A stretch of 64,000 nt of DNA, taken from contig NZ_LR777658.1 in NCBI RefSeq assembly GCF_902807005.1, forward strand, positions 62,001-126,000, given 5' to 3'. Below the pieces are notes generated by a model. That model had not been told where the DNA came from and ran no database searches. It was given only the letters and a program-made list of their open reading frames with translations. Both the position numbers and the translations under genes were made by a program. This stretch comes from Chlamydiifrater phoenicopteri. Its GTDB lineage: Bacteria; Chlamydiota; Chlamydiia; Chlamydiales; Chlamydiaceae. Shown here piece by piece: positions 27,897 through 36,135 of the stretch. Each line of letters opens with the position of its first letter. Position 1 is the stretch's first letter.

Positions 27897-30002
27897 TCAA
27901 ACATCCGATGTCGTCTGCTCAGAAAGAACTGCTTTATGGCTCAACTTAAGCTGCCCTTTTTCATTTATACTCAGGAGTTTAACTTTAAGGGAGTCTCCTT
28001 CCTTCACTATATCCGAAACATTCTCTACTCGTTTGGAGTCTAATTCAGAAATATGGCACAGACCTTCTTTCCCAGGAAGGACTTCAACAAATGCTCCAAA
28101 AGAGACAACAGAAGTTACTCGACCATTGTAGATCTTACCAACTTCGACTTCACAGGTTAGCTCTTCTATGATAGCTTTAGCTTTTGCCATAGCTTCCGGT
28201 GTTTGAGCTGCAATGCTGACGAGCCCAGAATCATTGATATCGATCTGTACGCCTGTTGTTTCTATAATATGACGAATCTGTCTGCCTCCGGGGCCTATGA
28301 CGGTAGCGATTTTATTTGGTTTAATACGCACAGTCTCTATTCTAGGAGCATAGATGGACATTTCTTTCTTGGAAGCAGGAACAACTTCCCTCATAGAATT
28401 TAAAATGCTTTTTCTTCCAGCTTTTGCCTGTGCTAAAGCCTTCTGCATAATTTCTTTTGTGATGCCTTCTACTTTTATGTCCATTTGGAAGGCTACGATG
28501 CCATCCTCATTCCCAGCAACTTTAAAGTCCATATCACCAAGGTGATCTTCTATGCCAGAAATGTCAGAAAGAATCACTGATTGATTCTCTTCCAAAATTA
28601 ATCCCATAGCTATTCCTGAAATGGGAGTAGTGATGGGAACACCAGCATCCATTAAAGCCAGACAACCGCCGCAAACAGAAGCCATAGAAGAGGAGCCGTT
28701 AGACTCTGTAATATTCGACTCTAAGCGAATGGAGTAGGGAAAGCTGGTAAAATCTGGAAGAATGTGTGAAAGAGCCCTTTCGGCTAATTTTCCGTGACCA
28801 ATTTCCCTTCTCCCGGGAGATCCAATTCTACCTACCTCTCCAACGGAGAAGGGGGGAAAGAAATAGTGCAAATAAAACCTACTGATGCCTTCACCATTCA
28901 AGTCCTCATACCGCTGTCCCATGCTATCGCCCCCCAAAGTACAAACAGCTAGAGATTGGGTCTCTCCTCTTGTAAATAAGGCGCTACCATGAGTTCTAGG
29001 AAGCACGGAAGGTTCTATAGTAATTTTACGGATATCAGTAACGCCTCTCCCGTCTGCTCGGCGGTTGCTTTCCAAAATCATTTTACGCATGAAGTTGGAC
29101 TTCACTTTCTTGAACGCAGATTTGATATTGAAGGAAGAAAAATCAGAAGTTTCTTCAGAAGTTAATTCCAAAAGGAGAGAGTCCTCAATTTCTTTGAGGG
29201 CAGCTTCTTGAAGTTTTTTATCACACAAAGAAAGCGGAGCAGAAAGCTTCCCTTCTGTTTTCTGTTGAACAGAAAGAAGAACGGACTGAGGAAGGGGCAC
29301 TACAGAATCTACTTCTTTTGCTTTTCCTACAGCTTTTTGCCAGGAGGACAATTGACGACATATGACCGAAAGAGACTCATGTCCAAAGGCTATGGCGTCT
29401 AAGACTTGTTCTTCATCCAGAAAACGGCAATGCCCTTCTATCATTAGGATAGCGTTTTCCGTTCCAGAGAGCATTAAATCAAGTGCAGAAGAGGGCTGCT
29501 GTTGTACATCTGGGTTAATGATAAACTTTCCGTCAATGTATCCAACCCTGACTCCAGCGACGGGATTTAAGATAGGAACACTGGAAATAGTTAGGGCTGC
29601 AGACGAAGCACAAATTGCTAACGGATCGGGAGAGGTTTTTCCATCGTAGGACCAGATGTAAGAGAGAATCTGAACGTCTCTCATTAACCTTTCTGGAAGA
29701 GTTGGCCTTAGAGATCTATCAATAAGACGGGATACTAAAACTTCTCTTTCAGAAGGACGCCCTTCCCTTTTCAAGAATCCTCCAGAGGTTTTTCCTGCTG
29801 CGGAAAAGCGTTCTTGGTAGTCTACTCTGAAGGGAAGGAAGTCTGTTTCTTCTGTCAAAGATGCCGAGCAAGCGGAAGAAAAGACGACGGTATCTCCCGA
29901 TCTAGCTAAAACGGCACCGCTAGCTTGTCTAGCAATTCTGCCTGTTTCGAAAAATATTTTCTTACCATTACCTAGGTCGATGTCGATAACTTCTGCTTTC
30001 AT
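27897..30002 (-). CDS. pnp: Polyribonucleotide nucleotidyltransferase
   Basis: PNPase degrades RNA from the 3' end with phosphate and can add tails. The 701 residues give two RNase PH domains (about 1-220 and 310-540) joined by an all-helical linker, then a KH domain with G-P-G-G-R-Q-I (about 565) and a C-terminal S1 domain (G-x-V-x-S-V-V-S-F-G-A-F-V-E, about 630). The F-x-R-R-E-G-x-x-S-E-R-E motif near residue 80 is typical. rpsO is just upstream (31 bp), the usual rpsO-pnp operon. Confidence 0.97.
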   Translation of the reverse strand: MKAEVIDIDLGNGKKIFFETGRIARQASGAVLARSGDTVVFSSACSASLTEETDFLPFRVDYQERFSAAGKTSGGFLKREGRPSEREVLVSRLIDRSLRPTLPERLMRDVQILSYIWSYDGKTSPDPLAICASSAALTISSVPILNPVAGVRVGYIDGKFIINPDVQQQPSSALDLMLSGTENAILMIEGHCRFLDEEQVLDAIAFGHESLSVICRQLSSWQKAVGKAKEVDSVVPLPQSVLLSVQQKTEGKLSAPLSLCDKKLQEAALKEIEDSLLLELTSEETSDFSSFNIKSAFKKVKSNFMRKMILESNRRADGRGVTDIRKITIEPSVLPRTHGSALFTRGETQSLAVCTLGGDSMGQRYEDLNGEGISRFYLHYFFPPFSVGEVGRIGSPGRREIGHGKLAERALSHILPDFTSFPYSIRLESNITESNGSSSMASVCGGCLALMDAGVPITTPISGIAMGLILEENQSVILSDISGIEDHLGDMDFKVAGNEDGIVAFQMDIKVEGITKEIMQKALAQAKAGRKSILNSMREVVPASKKEMSIYAPRIETVRIKPNKIATVIGPGGRQIRHIIETTGVQIDINDSGLVSIAAQTPEAMAKAKAIIEELTCEVEVGKIYNGRVTSVVSFGAFVEVLPGKEGLCHISELDSKRVENVSDIVKEGDSLKVKLLSINEKGQLKLSHKAVLSEQTTSDV

Positions 30003-30033
30003 TTCTTTGTTCCGCGCCCAATAGTGGAGAAGC

Positions 30034-30303
30034 TTACTTTCTTAAGTTAAGCCTTTTGATTAAGTTTTTGTATCGTTCGGTGTCTGTAGAGTTCAGGTAC
30101 TCTAGAAGTTTTCTTCTTTGTCCTACCAGTTTCAGGAGTGACAAACGAGAGTTATGGTCTTTAGGAGACCTTTTAAGATGTTCTTTTAAATCGGCGATAT
30201 GCTCTGTTAATATCGCAATCTGGACGTCTGCAGAGCCAGTATCCTTTTCATGAAGTTGAAACCGTTTTGTAATTTCTTCCTTAGTTCCCTTATCCAAAGA
30301 CAT
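30034..30303 (-). CDS. rpsO: 30S ribosomal protein S15
   Basis: An 89-residue primary 16S rRNA-binding protein. It has the signature [15 protein letters not shown]-x-x-x-K-D-H-x-S-R and R-R-K-L-L-E-Y-L. An AAGGAG site precedes the ATG. It leads the rpsO-pnp operon. Confidence 0.97.
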   Translation of the reverse strand: MSLDKGTKEEITKRFQLHEKDTGSADVQIAILTEHIADLKEHLKRSPKDHNSRLSLLKLVGQRRKLLEYLNSTDTERYKNLIKRLNLRK

Positions 30304-30339
30304 TCGGATATCTCCTTAACATGTTTACTGCAAAATGCA

Positions 30340-30369
30340 ATTATACGTCAGAGTGGCGTTAATGTACAA
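30340..30369 (-). promoter_or_regulatory. Candidate rpsO-pnp promoter
   Basis: On the minus strand a perfect TATAAT (30345-30340) follows TTGTAC (30369-30364) with an 18-bp spacer. It would start transcripts about 30 bases before rpsO. The -35 is weak. Confidence 0.5.
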
Positions 30370-30562
30370 CTTTTGTGAGAGCTTGAAAGTGTTTTTCTAG
30401 AATCAAATAAATCGTAAATAGCTGCATTCTCTTCTCTCAATGGTGCAATGATTTTTTTTGAACATCTTTTAAACGTTGGTTTGAATGATTATTTTTACTA
30501 AATCACCAAAACGTTTAAGCTCCTGATACTATTAAAGACATAAATGCTGTAGGGAGGTTTTA

Positions 30563-31216
30563 ATGGAGTACACAGAGTGTTTGAAAAAACTTAGTCCCTG
30601 GTTTAAAGAAATAATTTCTTTAGTTAAGAAAGATTTGAAACAGGAACATTTGGCCAGGGATGTTCGTTTTGTTAAAGAATTTTTTCCAGGAAAAAAGTTT
30701 TCGTCTTTGTCGCTTGACGAGATGTCGGAGGGATATTTGAAGGTTATAGAAAATTCTTCAGGAGAATACGAAGAGTTGGCCTCGTTTATCGCTTCCAGGT
30801 GGGTATTAAAAAAAACTGAAATTTATGATCTCTTTTTTGATGCTCTTTCTTCTATTTCCAGTGAGACCGAATCCATAAAGTCTATTCCTTCGAATGTTTC
30901 AGAGCCTTTAATTCAATCTGCTTTGGGGAAGTTTTGTCCTATAGATGTTTATCTTTTTTCAGAAATGAACTTTGTTGTTTTTTCTCCTGAAGAGAAGTTG
31001 ATGTTGCGTCAGAAGGCATTGGAAGGAATAGCGGGCCTAGAATCTTGTGGGGAAGAAAAAGTTTCTGAAGAAATTCTTATCGCTGTTAGAAACTGTTCAG
31101 ATCGTTATGAAAAGAAAATTTCAGGAATGCAAAAGAAATATTTGACAGACATAGCAGCTCTAAAAAAACAAATATCCACATTGCAAAAAAAATTATGCAA
31201 GTTACAAGGAGTTTAA
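30563..31216 (+). CDS. Hypothetical cytosolic protein upstream of tadA
   Basis: I do not recognise this 217-residue protein. It has no signal peptide or membrane segment and is mostly helical. The last 45 residues form a lysine-rich coiled coil (K-K-x-x-x-x-x-Q heptads ending K-L-C-K-L-Q). A GGAGG ribosome site precedes the ATG. Only one base separates its stop from the tadA start, so the two genes are probably cotranscribed and coupled. No function can be inferred from sequence alone. Confidence 0.75.
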   Translation: MEYTECLKKLSPWFKEIISLVKKDLKQEHLARDVRFVKEFFPGKKFSSLSLDEMSEGYLKVIENSSGEYEELASFIASRWVLKKTEIYDLFFDALSSISSETESIKSIPSNVSEPLIQSALGKFCPIDVYLFSEMNFVVFSPEEKLMLRQKALEGIAGLESCGEEKVSEEILIAVRNCSDRYEKKISGMQKKYLTDIAALKKQISTLQKKLCKLQGV

Positions 31217-31217
31217 A

Positions 31218-31697
31218 GTGATTTCTGAAGAAGATCGTCGATTTATGCTCCTAGCTCTGAAAGAGGCAGAGAAAGCATATGCTGAAGATGAAGTTCCTGT
31301 TGGATGTGTAATTGTGAAAGACAATAGGGTGATAGCTAGAGGCTATAATAGGGTCGAGTCTTTACTCGATCCGACAGCTCATGCAGAAATTTTGTGTATA
31401 GGGTCCGCAGCTCAAGCTCTCAATAACTGGAGGTTAAATGGAGCAGACATGTATATCACCCTGGAGCCCTGCCCCATGTGTGCAGGAGCCATACAACTGG
31501 CTAGACTTTCCAGAGTTATCTGGGGGGCTCCAGATCTTAGGTTAGGTGCTGGGGGGACCTGGATTAACTTATTTGCGGAAAAGCATCCATTTCATACTGT
31601 AGAGTATATTTCTGGTGTAGAGAAGGAGGCTTCTGAGTACTTAATGAAAAAATTTTTCTTAGAGAAAAGGAAAAAAAATGAGGAAGGGTTGTTGTAG
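31218..31697 (+). CDS. tadA: tRNA-specific adenosine deaminase
   Basis: Deaminates A34 to inosine in tRNA-Arg(ACG), allowing it to read CGU/CGC/CGA. The start is GTG with AAGGAG six bases upstream. The zinc site is complete: H55-A-E57 with catalytic Glu, and P-C85-P-M-C88. V-P-V-G-C-V-I-V precedes it as in the family. The 159-residue length is typical. Its 3' end overlaps the next small gene by 20 bp. Corresponds to CT844. Confidence 0.94.
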   Translation: MISEEDRRFMLLALKEAEKAYAEDEVPVGCVIVKDNRVIARGYNRVESLLDPTAHAEILCIGSAAQALNNWRLNGADMYITLEPCPMCAGAIQLARLSRVIWGAPDLRLGAGGTWINLFAEKHPFHTVEYISGVEKEASEYLMKKFFLEKRKKNEEGLL

Positions 31698-31920
31698 TAA
31701 AAATTTTATTTCCCTTCTGGAAGAGTTAGTAGAAAGACAAGCAGAAAAAGTTAGAGTTGTGGGAGAGTCCGTGATCCCAACCCTTACTTCTGAAGATCTT
31801 TTACAGCCTATGGATTTTCCTGAATTGGAGTGTCACGCTGCTTTTCGTTTTGAGGAAGGAGTTCTTTGCGGGCTGAGGGAGGCTCTAGCTGCTGCTCGGG
31901 CTGGGACAGCTTCAGAATAG
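31678..31920 (+). CDS. Small conserved chlamydial protein (CT845-like)
   Basis: An 80-residue protein overlapping the end of tadA by 20 bp. It begins M-R-K-G-C-C-S-K and has an acidic middle with a Leu/Ala-rich helical C-terminus. No signal peptide or motif is recognisable. The location immediately after tadA matches CT845 from memory. The overlap suggests translational coupling. Function unknown. Confidence 0.65.
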   Translation: MRKGCCSKNFISLLEELVERQAEKVRVVGESVIPTLTSEDLLQPMDFPELECHAAFRFEEGVLCGLREALAAARAGTASE

Positions 31921-31941
31921 ACTCCAATGTTTATGCTGTTA

Positions 31942-32655
31942 TCAAAACGAGAAAGAGTTAAACGTGGCGTAGGGATTAGGGAGCTTCTCTCCTTGACAGA
32001 AGAGAATGGAAAGGAGGACAGAGAGAATAGCTCCTCCTAAGAAGAAGAATGCTTTACAAGCTATAAGAGATAGGAAAAAGACTCCTAGTACGATGAGAAA
32101 ACCCCATTTTCTTGAAATGTAAAAGGGAAAGGGGCGAAGATAAAATCGTTTCTCTGGGTCTAAGAAGACGCTAACGGTAGCTAGAGCGCATAAGATGCAC
32201 TCGGCGCCGAAGAACGCGGAATTTGATCCGGTAAGCTTCATCAAGCTCCAAACAGCAGCTCCCACGCAAGGGATTTGTATTCCTAAAAATACTAGAAAAC
32301 TAGTAGTCCCTAACTTTTGAATAAAATGTCTAGAAATTTTTTGAAGTAGAATACAGACCAATGTATTTCTAAGTAGCAGTCTTTGTGAGAGCTCAAGACT
32401 AGCATCTACAGACAGATTTATGGAATCTGAGCAGATCAAAGGATAGGTGAAAAACTGCCAGATGCGGTGAGAGTCTATACTGTTTTTAGAGAGAGAGAAA
32501 AGCTCTAGGAGTCCCGAGGTGTGAAAAATTTTCTTTAAAATATAAGAGGCTATAGGAGCTGTGCAAGAAAATAGGAGAAGGGCGAGTGGTACCCTAGAAA
32601 AGATTTTAGAGAAAAAATGTGATCCTTGCTGCTTATTTGGGAAAATAACTCTCAT
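31942..32655 (-). CDS. Polytopic membrane protein, rhomboid-like but lacking catalytic residues (CT846-like)
   Basis: An integral membrane protein of 237 residues with about six hydrophobic segments. I chose the ATG at 32655, which has AAGGA 8 bases upstream; a GTG at 32676 would add seven residues. Numbered from that GTG, W73-Q-F-F-T-Y-P-L resembles the W-(Q/R)-x-x-T-Y-x-F segment of rhomboid proteases. G150-S-N-S-A-F-F-G157 resembles the G-x-S-G-A-x-x-G active-site loop with Asn at the Ser position, and F212-L-G-G resembles the His-containing last helix without the His. I infer an inactive rhomboid fold; a Der1-like role is possible but unproven. Confidence 0.7.
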   Translation of the reverse strand: MRVIFPNKQQGSHFFSKIFSRVPLALLLFSCTAPIASYILKKIFHTSGLLELFSLSKNSIDSHRIWQFFTYPLICSDSINLSVDASLELSQRLLLRNTLVCILLQKISRHFIQKLGTTSFLVFLGIQIPCVGAAVWSLMKLTGSNSAFFGAECILCALATVSVFLDPEKRFYLRPFPFYISRKWGFLIVLGVFFLSLIACKAFFFLGGAILSVLLSILFCQGEKLPNPYATFNSFSF

Positions 32656-32734
32656 AGAGACTTTCCTTGTAACCACGAAAGCCTCTATGGTATAAGATCT
32701 TATATTTTATTAAAACTTTTTAATTTATTCTAAA

Positions 32735-33271
32735 TTAACCAGCAGGTCTAGTTAAATTAGCCTTAATAGTTAATTGTTCTAGCATTTCTAGAAGTGCGCA
32801 GGCAGCTTGGATCACTTGCAATGATTCGCTGAAGGATGAGTTAACAATTTTCTGATTTGCTTGAGCCCTTTGTTGAGCCGAAGATAATTCTTGTTGAATA
32901 AAAGATCTTTGAGCGCCTATTTGTTGGTTTGAGTCTTGGTAAGACTGAACTTCAACACTATTTTTGTATTCAGGTTTGTCAGAATTTTGATCTTTGGCTT
33001 CTAGAGAAGGAACGCTAAGCATAGGAAGGTTTATAAGTTCCTTCGTTTTAGCTTGTTGAACAACGGTGTTTTCTTGAAGAACAGTCATAACTGATTTAGC
33101 GAAGTCTGTTGTGGCTATTGAAAGTTGCAAGAGTGTTGATATGCAAAAGTTTATGGCTGAATTTTTATTGATGATAATCTCATCTGCTCTAACTTTTGTT
33201 GAGGGGACGATGATAGTGGCCACAGGAGAAGTGGGTAAACTGGCTGTTTTCCCAGAACTATAAAGAGGCAT
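32735..33271 (-). CDS. DUF720-family protein (CT847-like candidate effector)
   Basis: A 178-residue chlamydia-specific protein, one of three tandem paralogues here. It is Gln/Asn/Ser-rich and helical, with the shared segment Q-x-I-G-A-Q-R-S-F-I-Q-Q-E-L (about residues 118-131). No signal peptide. By order it corresponds to CT847, reported as a type III-secreted protein that binds the host GCIP protein. Secretion here is inferred by position. The shared segment places it with its two neighbours. Confidence 0.78.
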   Translation of the reverse strand: MPLYSSGKTASLPTSPVATIIVPSTKVRADEIIINKNSAINFCISTLLQLSIATTDFAKSVMTVLQENTVVQQAKTKELINLPMLSVPSLEAKDQNSDKPEYKNSVEVQSYQDSNQQIGAQRSFIQQELSSAQQRAQANQKIVNSSFSESLQVIQAACALLEMLEQLTIKANLTRPAG

Positions 33272-33287
33272 AGTTTTTCCTTAGTTG

Positions 33288-33782
33288 TTAAATGTTAGCA
33301 ATCAAACTCACTACTTGGGAGAAGGTTTGTATCAGAGCTTGTCCCACTTGCAAAGATTGTTGAATAATGTTGTTGTTAGTGTTCAGGTTGCTGGAGATAA
33401 CTTGAGAGGCATTTCCTAATCCAGAAATCTGGTTTTGTATGGCTTGTCTCGAAGCTCCAATAGCCTGGTTTTTTGACTGAATATCTTGTAGGTAGCCAGG
33501 GGAGTTGTTGTTAACTTGATCTTTGGGGACTGTCGTGTATTGGTAAAGAGCTTCTTGATTATTTAGGTAAATTTGTGCGGAAGAATTCGCTTGAAGCTCC
33601 TTTGCTATAATGGTCAAGTTGTCTTGAGCAACTAACACAGACTGATAAACGTAGTATACTGTGACAATAAGAGGGTTAGAGTCTTTAGAAAACCTTTCGA
33701 TAATAGAATCTGCTGTTGTAGAGCTTACTCTTCCTGAAGAGGTTGTCATTGAGTTAATAATACTAGATTGGTTTGAATCCAT
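33288..33782 (-). CDS. DUF720-family protein (CT848-like)
   Basis: A 164-residue paralogue of its two neighbours, 16 bp upstream of the CT847-like gene. The shared motif reads Q-A-I-G-A-S-R-Q-A-I-Q-N-Q-I, and the C-terminus has alternating hydrophobic residues (Q-S-L-Q-V-G-Q-A-L-I-Q-T-F) suited to helical packing. It has almost no cysteine and is rich in Gln, Asn and Ser. Function unknown; a secreted host-interaction role is inferred from the family. Confidence 0.75.
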   Translation of the reverse strand: MDSNQSSIINSMTTSSGRVSSTTADSIIERFSKDSNPLIVTVYYVYQSVLVAQDNLTIIAKELQANSSAQIYLNNQEALYQYTTVPKDQVNNNSPGYLQDIQSKNQAIGASRQAIQNQISGLGNASQVISSNLNTNNNIIQQSLQVGQALIQTFSQVVSLIANI

Positions 33783-33833
33783 AATTCCTAAAATCCTTGG
33801 AGGTTACGTTTTTAGACTGTAATTTGCAGACTA

Positions 33834-34316
33834 TTATCCTGGAGGTTTATTAAGTTGGTTTACTACTGATCCGATAGAATTTGTCGTTTTTAGGAATGAG
33901 GAGTCTTGAGAAGCTAATTGTTGGATGATATTAATGTTCGTCGAGGCGTGGGACAAAATAATCTGACCATTTTGTCGACATGTAACTAATTGGTCTTGGA
34001 TGTTAGATCTTTGTGCTGAGTAGTTTTGGTTTTGGTTCTGAACGGAGGTTATCTCAGATTCTTTTGCTCCTGAATTGACTACAGCAAATTTAATTTGATT
34101 AGTTTCTTGGTTTAATTGTTGTTGAATATTAGTATTGTCATTCAATTGAGTTGATTGAGTTAAAACGGTTTGCTGCCTGATAGTGATGGCTTCTAACAAT
34201 AACTCGTAAATATTGAACAGGATGATTCCGATTTTTGGCGTATTCAAAGGTTCCAAGGGCGGTAGTTTAGACCCTTGTACAGGTCCTGTTGGTGTTGTTC
34301 CTGTGGATGCTGACAT
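33834..34316 (-). CDS. DUF720-family protein (CT849-like)
   Basis: The first gene of the three-paralogue run, 160 residues. It starts with a Thr/Pro/Gly-rich segment (about 1-25), followed by helices. The family segment is Q-N-Y-S-A-Q-R-S-N-I-Q-D-Q-L (about 102-115). It is divergent from the CT849.1-like gene across 339 bp. The N-terminal low-complexity stretch is compatible with a type III secretion signal, but this cannot be read reliably. Confidence 0.75.
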   Translation of the reverse strand: MSASTGTTPTGPVQGSKLPPLEPLNTPKIGIILFNIYELLLEAITIRQQTVLTQSTQLNDNTNIQQQLNQETNQIKFAVVNSGAKESEITSVQNQNQNYSAQRSNIQDQLVTCRQNGQIILSHASTNINIIQQLASQDSSFLKTTNSIGSVVNQLNKPPG

Positions 34317-34655
34317 GTTTTTATCTCAAAAAAAAATGAATTTTGTTGATTTGATTTTATCAATAGATGCTTCCGTTTTTTAATTAATTTTTTTTGTGTT
34401 TTTTAGAAGTGGTTAGTTTTTAGTTGGTAGTGTTTTTAGTTTATTTTTTTTCAAGAAAAGCTTTTTGATTGCTTAGCCAATTTGACGGGATTAATTTGCT
34501 GTTTCTAAAAAAAAGTAAGCTTGTTATCCGTAAGTTTGGTAGCCTACTGAACTTTGGTAGATTATAGGGCTCTTGTAGGCTCTGGGAGAGGTTTCCCGTT
34601 TGCTAATGGAAAAGAGAGGTTTTAGGTTCAAAGCAATTGTGAAGGGAGGTTGTCT
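34317..34655. other. Divergent intergenic region with direct repeat
   Basis: A 339-bp very AT-rich gap between the DUF720 cluster and the CT849.1/CT850-like genes. It contains the direct repeat TTTGGTAG at 34535-34542 and 34553-34560, 18 bp apart. The second copy overlaps a weak -10-like GATTAT. Poly-T and poly-A tracts (34322-34400) suggest promoters for both sides. No gene is seen. Confidence 0.45.
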
Positions 34656-34838
34656 ATGACTAGGGAAGACGTAAGTGCTTATATATTGATCACTTGTGGA
34701 AACTCCTCTTTAGACGGAAAAATTCACGTGGAAATGACCTACGAGGGAGATCCTAGTTTAGTGAGTTATCTGTTGAAAACAGCTAAAGAATCTATGGATC
34801 AATCTATTGAAGAATCTTTTGAGCAAGAGACACAGTGA
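34656..34838 (+). CDS. Small conserved protein (CT849.1-like)
   Basis: A 60-residue acidic protein. I use the ATG at 34656, preceded by GGGAGG; a TTG two codons earlier is possible. The sequence mixes a beta-rich half (Y-I-L-I-T-C-G-N-S, K-I-H-V-E-M-T-Y-E-G) with an acidic helical tail. It lies 13 bp before the CT850-like gene, so they are probably an operon. Function unknown; the position matches CT849.1 as I recall. Confidence 0.65.
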   Translation: MTREDVSAYILITCGNSSLDGKIHVEMTYEGDPSLVSYLLKTAKESMDQSIEESFEQETQ

Positions 34839-34851
34839 GTTGTTTGAGAGA

Positions 34852-36135
34852 ATGAGATTACCTAGGTTGAGATTTGCTAGAATTTTCTCTAAGAAAATTC
34901 TAAGCTCATACTTTTCCGAGAAGCTACGTCCTTTTCAGAGGGACTGGATTTTCTTAGTTTCTTTGGCTCTTATTTTAAGCGGTTCTTTTTGCGCCTCTTT
35001 TTGTCAGTATGCGCTTCTTTCCTTGATGCTGGTATACTCCGCTTTGGCGTTTCTTTTGGTCCTCTTTTTTGACCTCTGGGGATTGATCTTTTCTTTTGTT
35101 AATATTTTATTTTTAACTTGTTGTGTTTTTTATTCGGGTTCTTTGTTGACCTTTGAGTTTATTTGGAACTTAGGAATGGTCTGCGCTTTTTCTTTAACTT
35201 GGTTTGTGTTTTTTTTATGGACTAAGAGTTCCAAGGAGCAATCAGGTAAAAAACAAGAAAGCATTAAGAACTTGATAGATGAATTGAGTTCATTGAAGAA
35301 TACTTATGAGGAAGAGAAGGCTCGACTTTTAGAAGGGAATAAAGAGCTGTCTATCCAGCTGGACGAGACTAATCAAAATTTTGGTGCAACTAAAGAAGAC
35401 TTAGAAGAATTAAAAAAGAAATATTCGTACTTGGAAGTAGATTTTAGAATACTATCTGAACAAAAAGACAGTTGGTTAGAAGACTACGCTATTCTGCACA
35501 GGGAATATGTACAAATTTCGGATCGTTTGGAGATGCTGACTGCTGGAGGAGCGTCTTTATCCAATGAGGAGAAATCGTGTCTACAGAAAAAAGACGAAGA
35601 GAATCAAAGGCTTATAGAGTCTTTGGAAAAACAACTTTCTTTAAAAGAGAATGCGTTTTTTGAATTATCTCAAAAGCAAAAAGATTGGATGAAAGAAAAG
35701 TCTTCTTTTGAGGAGATTAACCAGCAATTGGCTAAAGATATAGAAGGGTTGAAAAATTTACTAGATAGGAAAGAATCAGAAGTCTGTTCGCTGCAAGAAA
35801 AAATAGATGCTTTAAAACAACAGTTGGTTTCTGAGTCGGAAGTTAAAAGGCCTAAAGAGGTTACTGTTTTAGAAGCTAAGGTTGATTGCCAAGCTCTTTA
35901 TCATCAATTAAAGCTACAATTTGCTGAGAAGGATGCTGTTTTATCCTCTGTCAGAAAAGAATTTTTTCTTTTAAAAGAAAAGCTTTTAGAGAGAGAAAGG
36001 ATGGAAGAACTATCTTTGGGGGAGGAAAACTTTGAAGAACTTAGACTTATAGAGCATTTGACTTCGGAGATTGCTCTTTTAGAAGAAGAAGTTACTCTCT
36101 TAGAAGGGTTAGTATCTCGCATCCTTCTTCAGTAA
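34852..36135 (+). CDS. Inclusion membrane protein candidate (CT850-like)
   Basis: A 427-residue protein with an N-terminal basic segment, then paired hydrophobic regions (about residues 30-130) and a long coiled coil to the C-terminus (about 140-425). A bilobed hydrophobic domain is the hallmark of chlamydial Inc proteins. The C. trachomatis protein at this locus (CT850) is reported to bind dynein light chain DYNLT1. Upstream in-frame TTG codons exist; ATG 34852 is my choice and not certain. Its 3' end overlaps the convergent map gene by 44 bp. Localisation is inferred. Confidence 0.75.
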   Translation: MRLPRLRFARIFSKKILSSYFSEKLRPFQRDWIFLVSLALILSGSFCASFCQYALLSLMLVYSALAFLLVLFFDLWGLIFSFVNILFLTCCVFYSGSLLTFEFIWNLGMVCAFSLTWFVFFLWTKSSKEQSGKKQESIKNLIDELSSLKNTYEEEKARLLEGNKELSIQLDETNQNFGATKEDLEELKKKYSYLEVDFRILSEQKDSWLEDYAILHREYVQISDRLEMLTAGGASLSNEEKSCLQKKDEENQRLIESLEKQLSLKENAFFELSQKQKDWMKEKSSFEEINQQLAKDIEGLKNLLDRKESEVCSLQEKIDALKQQLVSESEVKRPKEVTVLEAKVDCQALYHQLKLQFAEKDAVLSSVRKEFFLLKEKLLERERMEELSLGEENFEELRLIEHLTSEIALLEEEVTLLEGLVSRILLQ

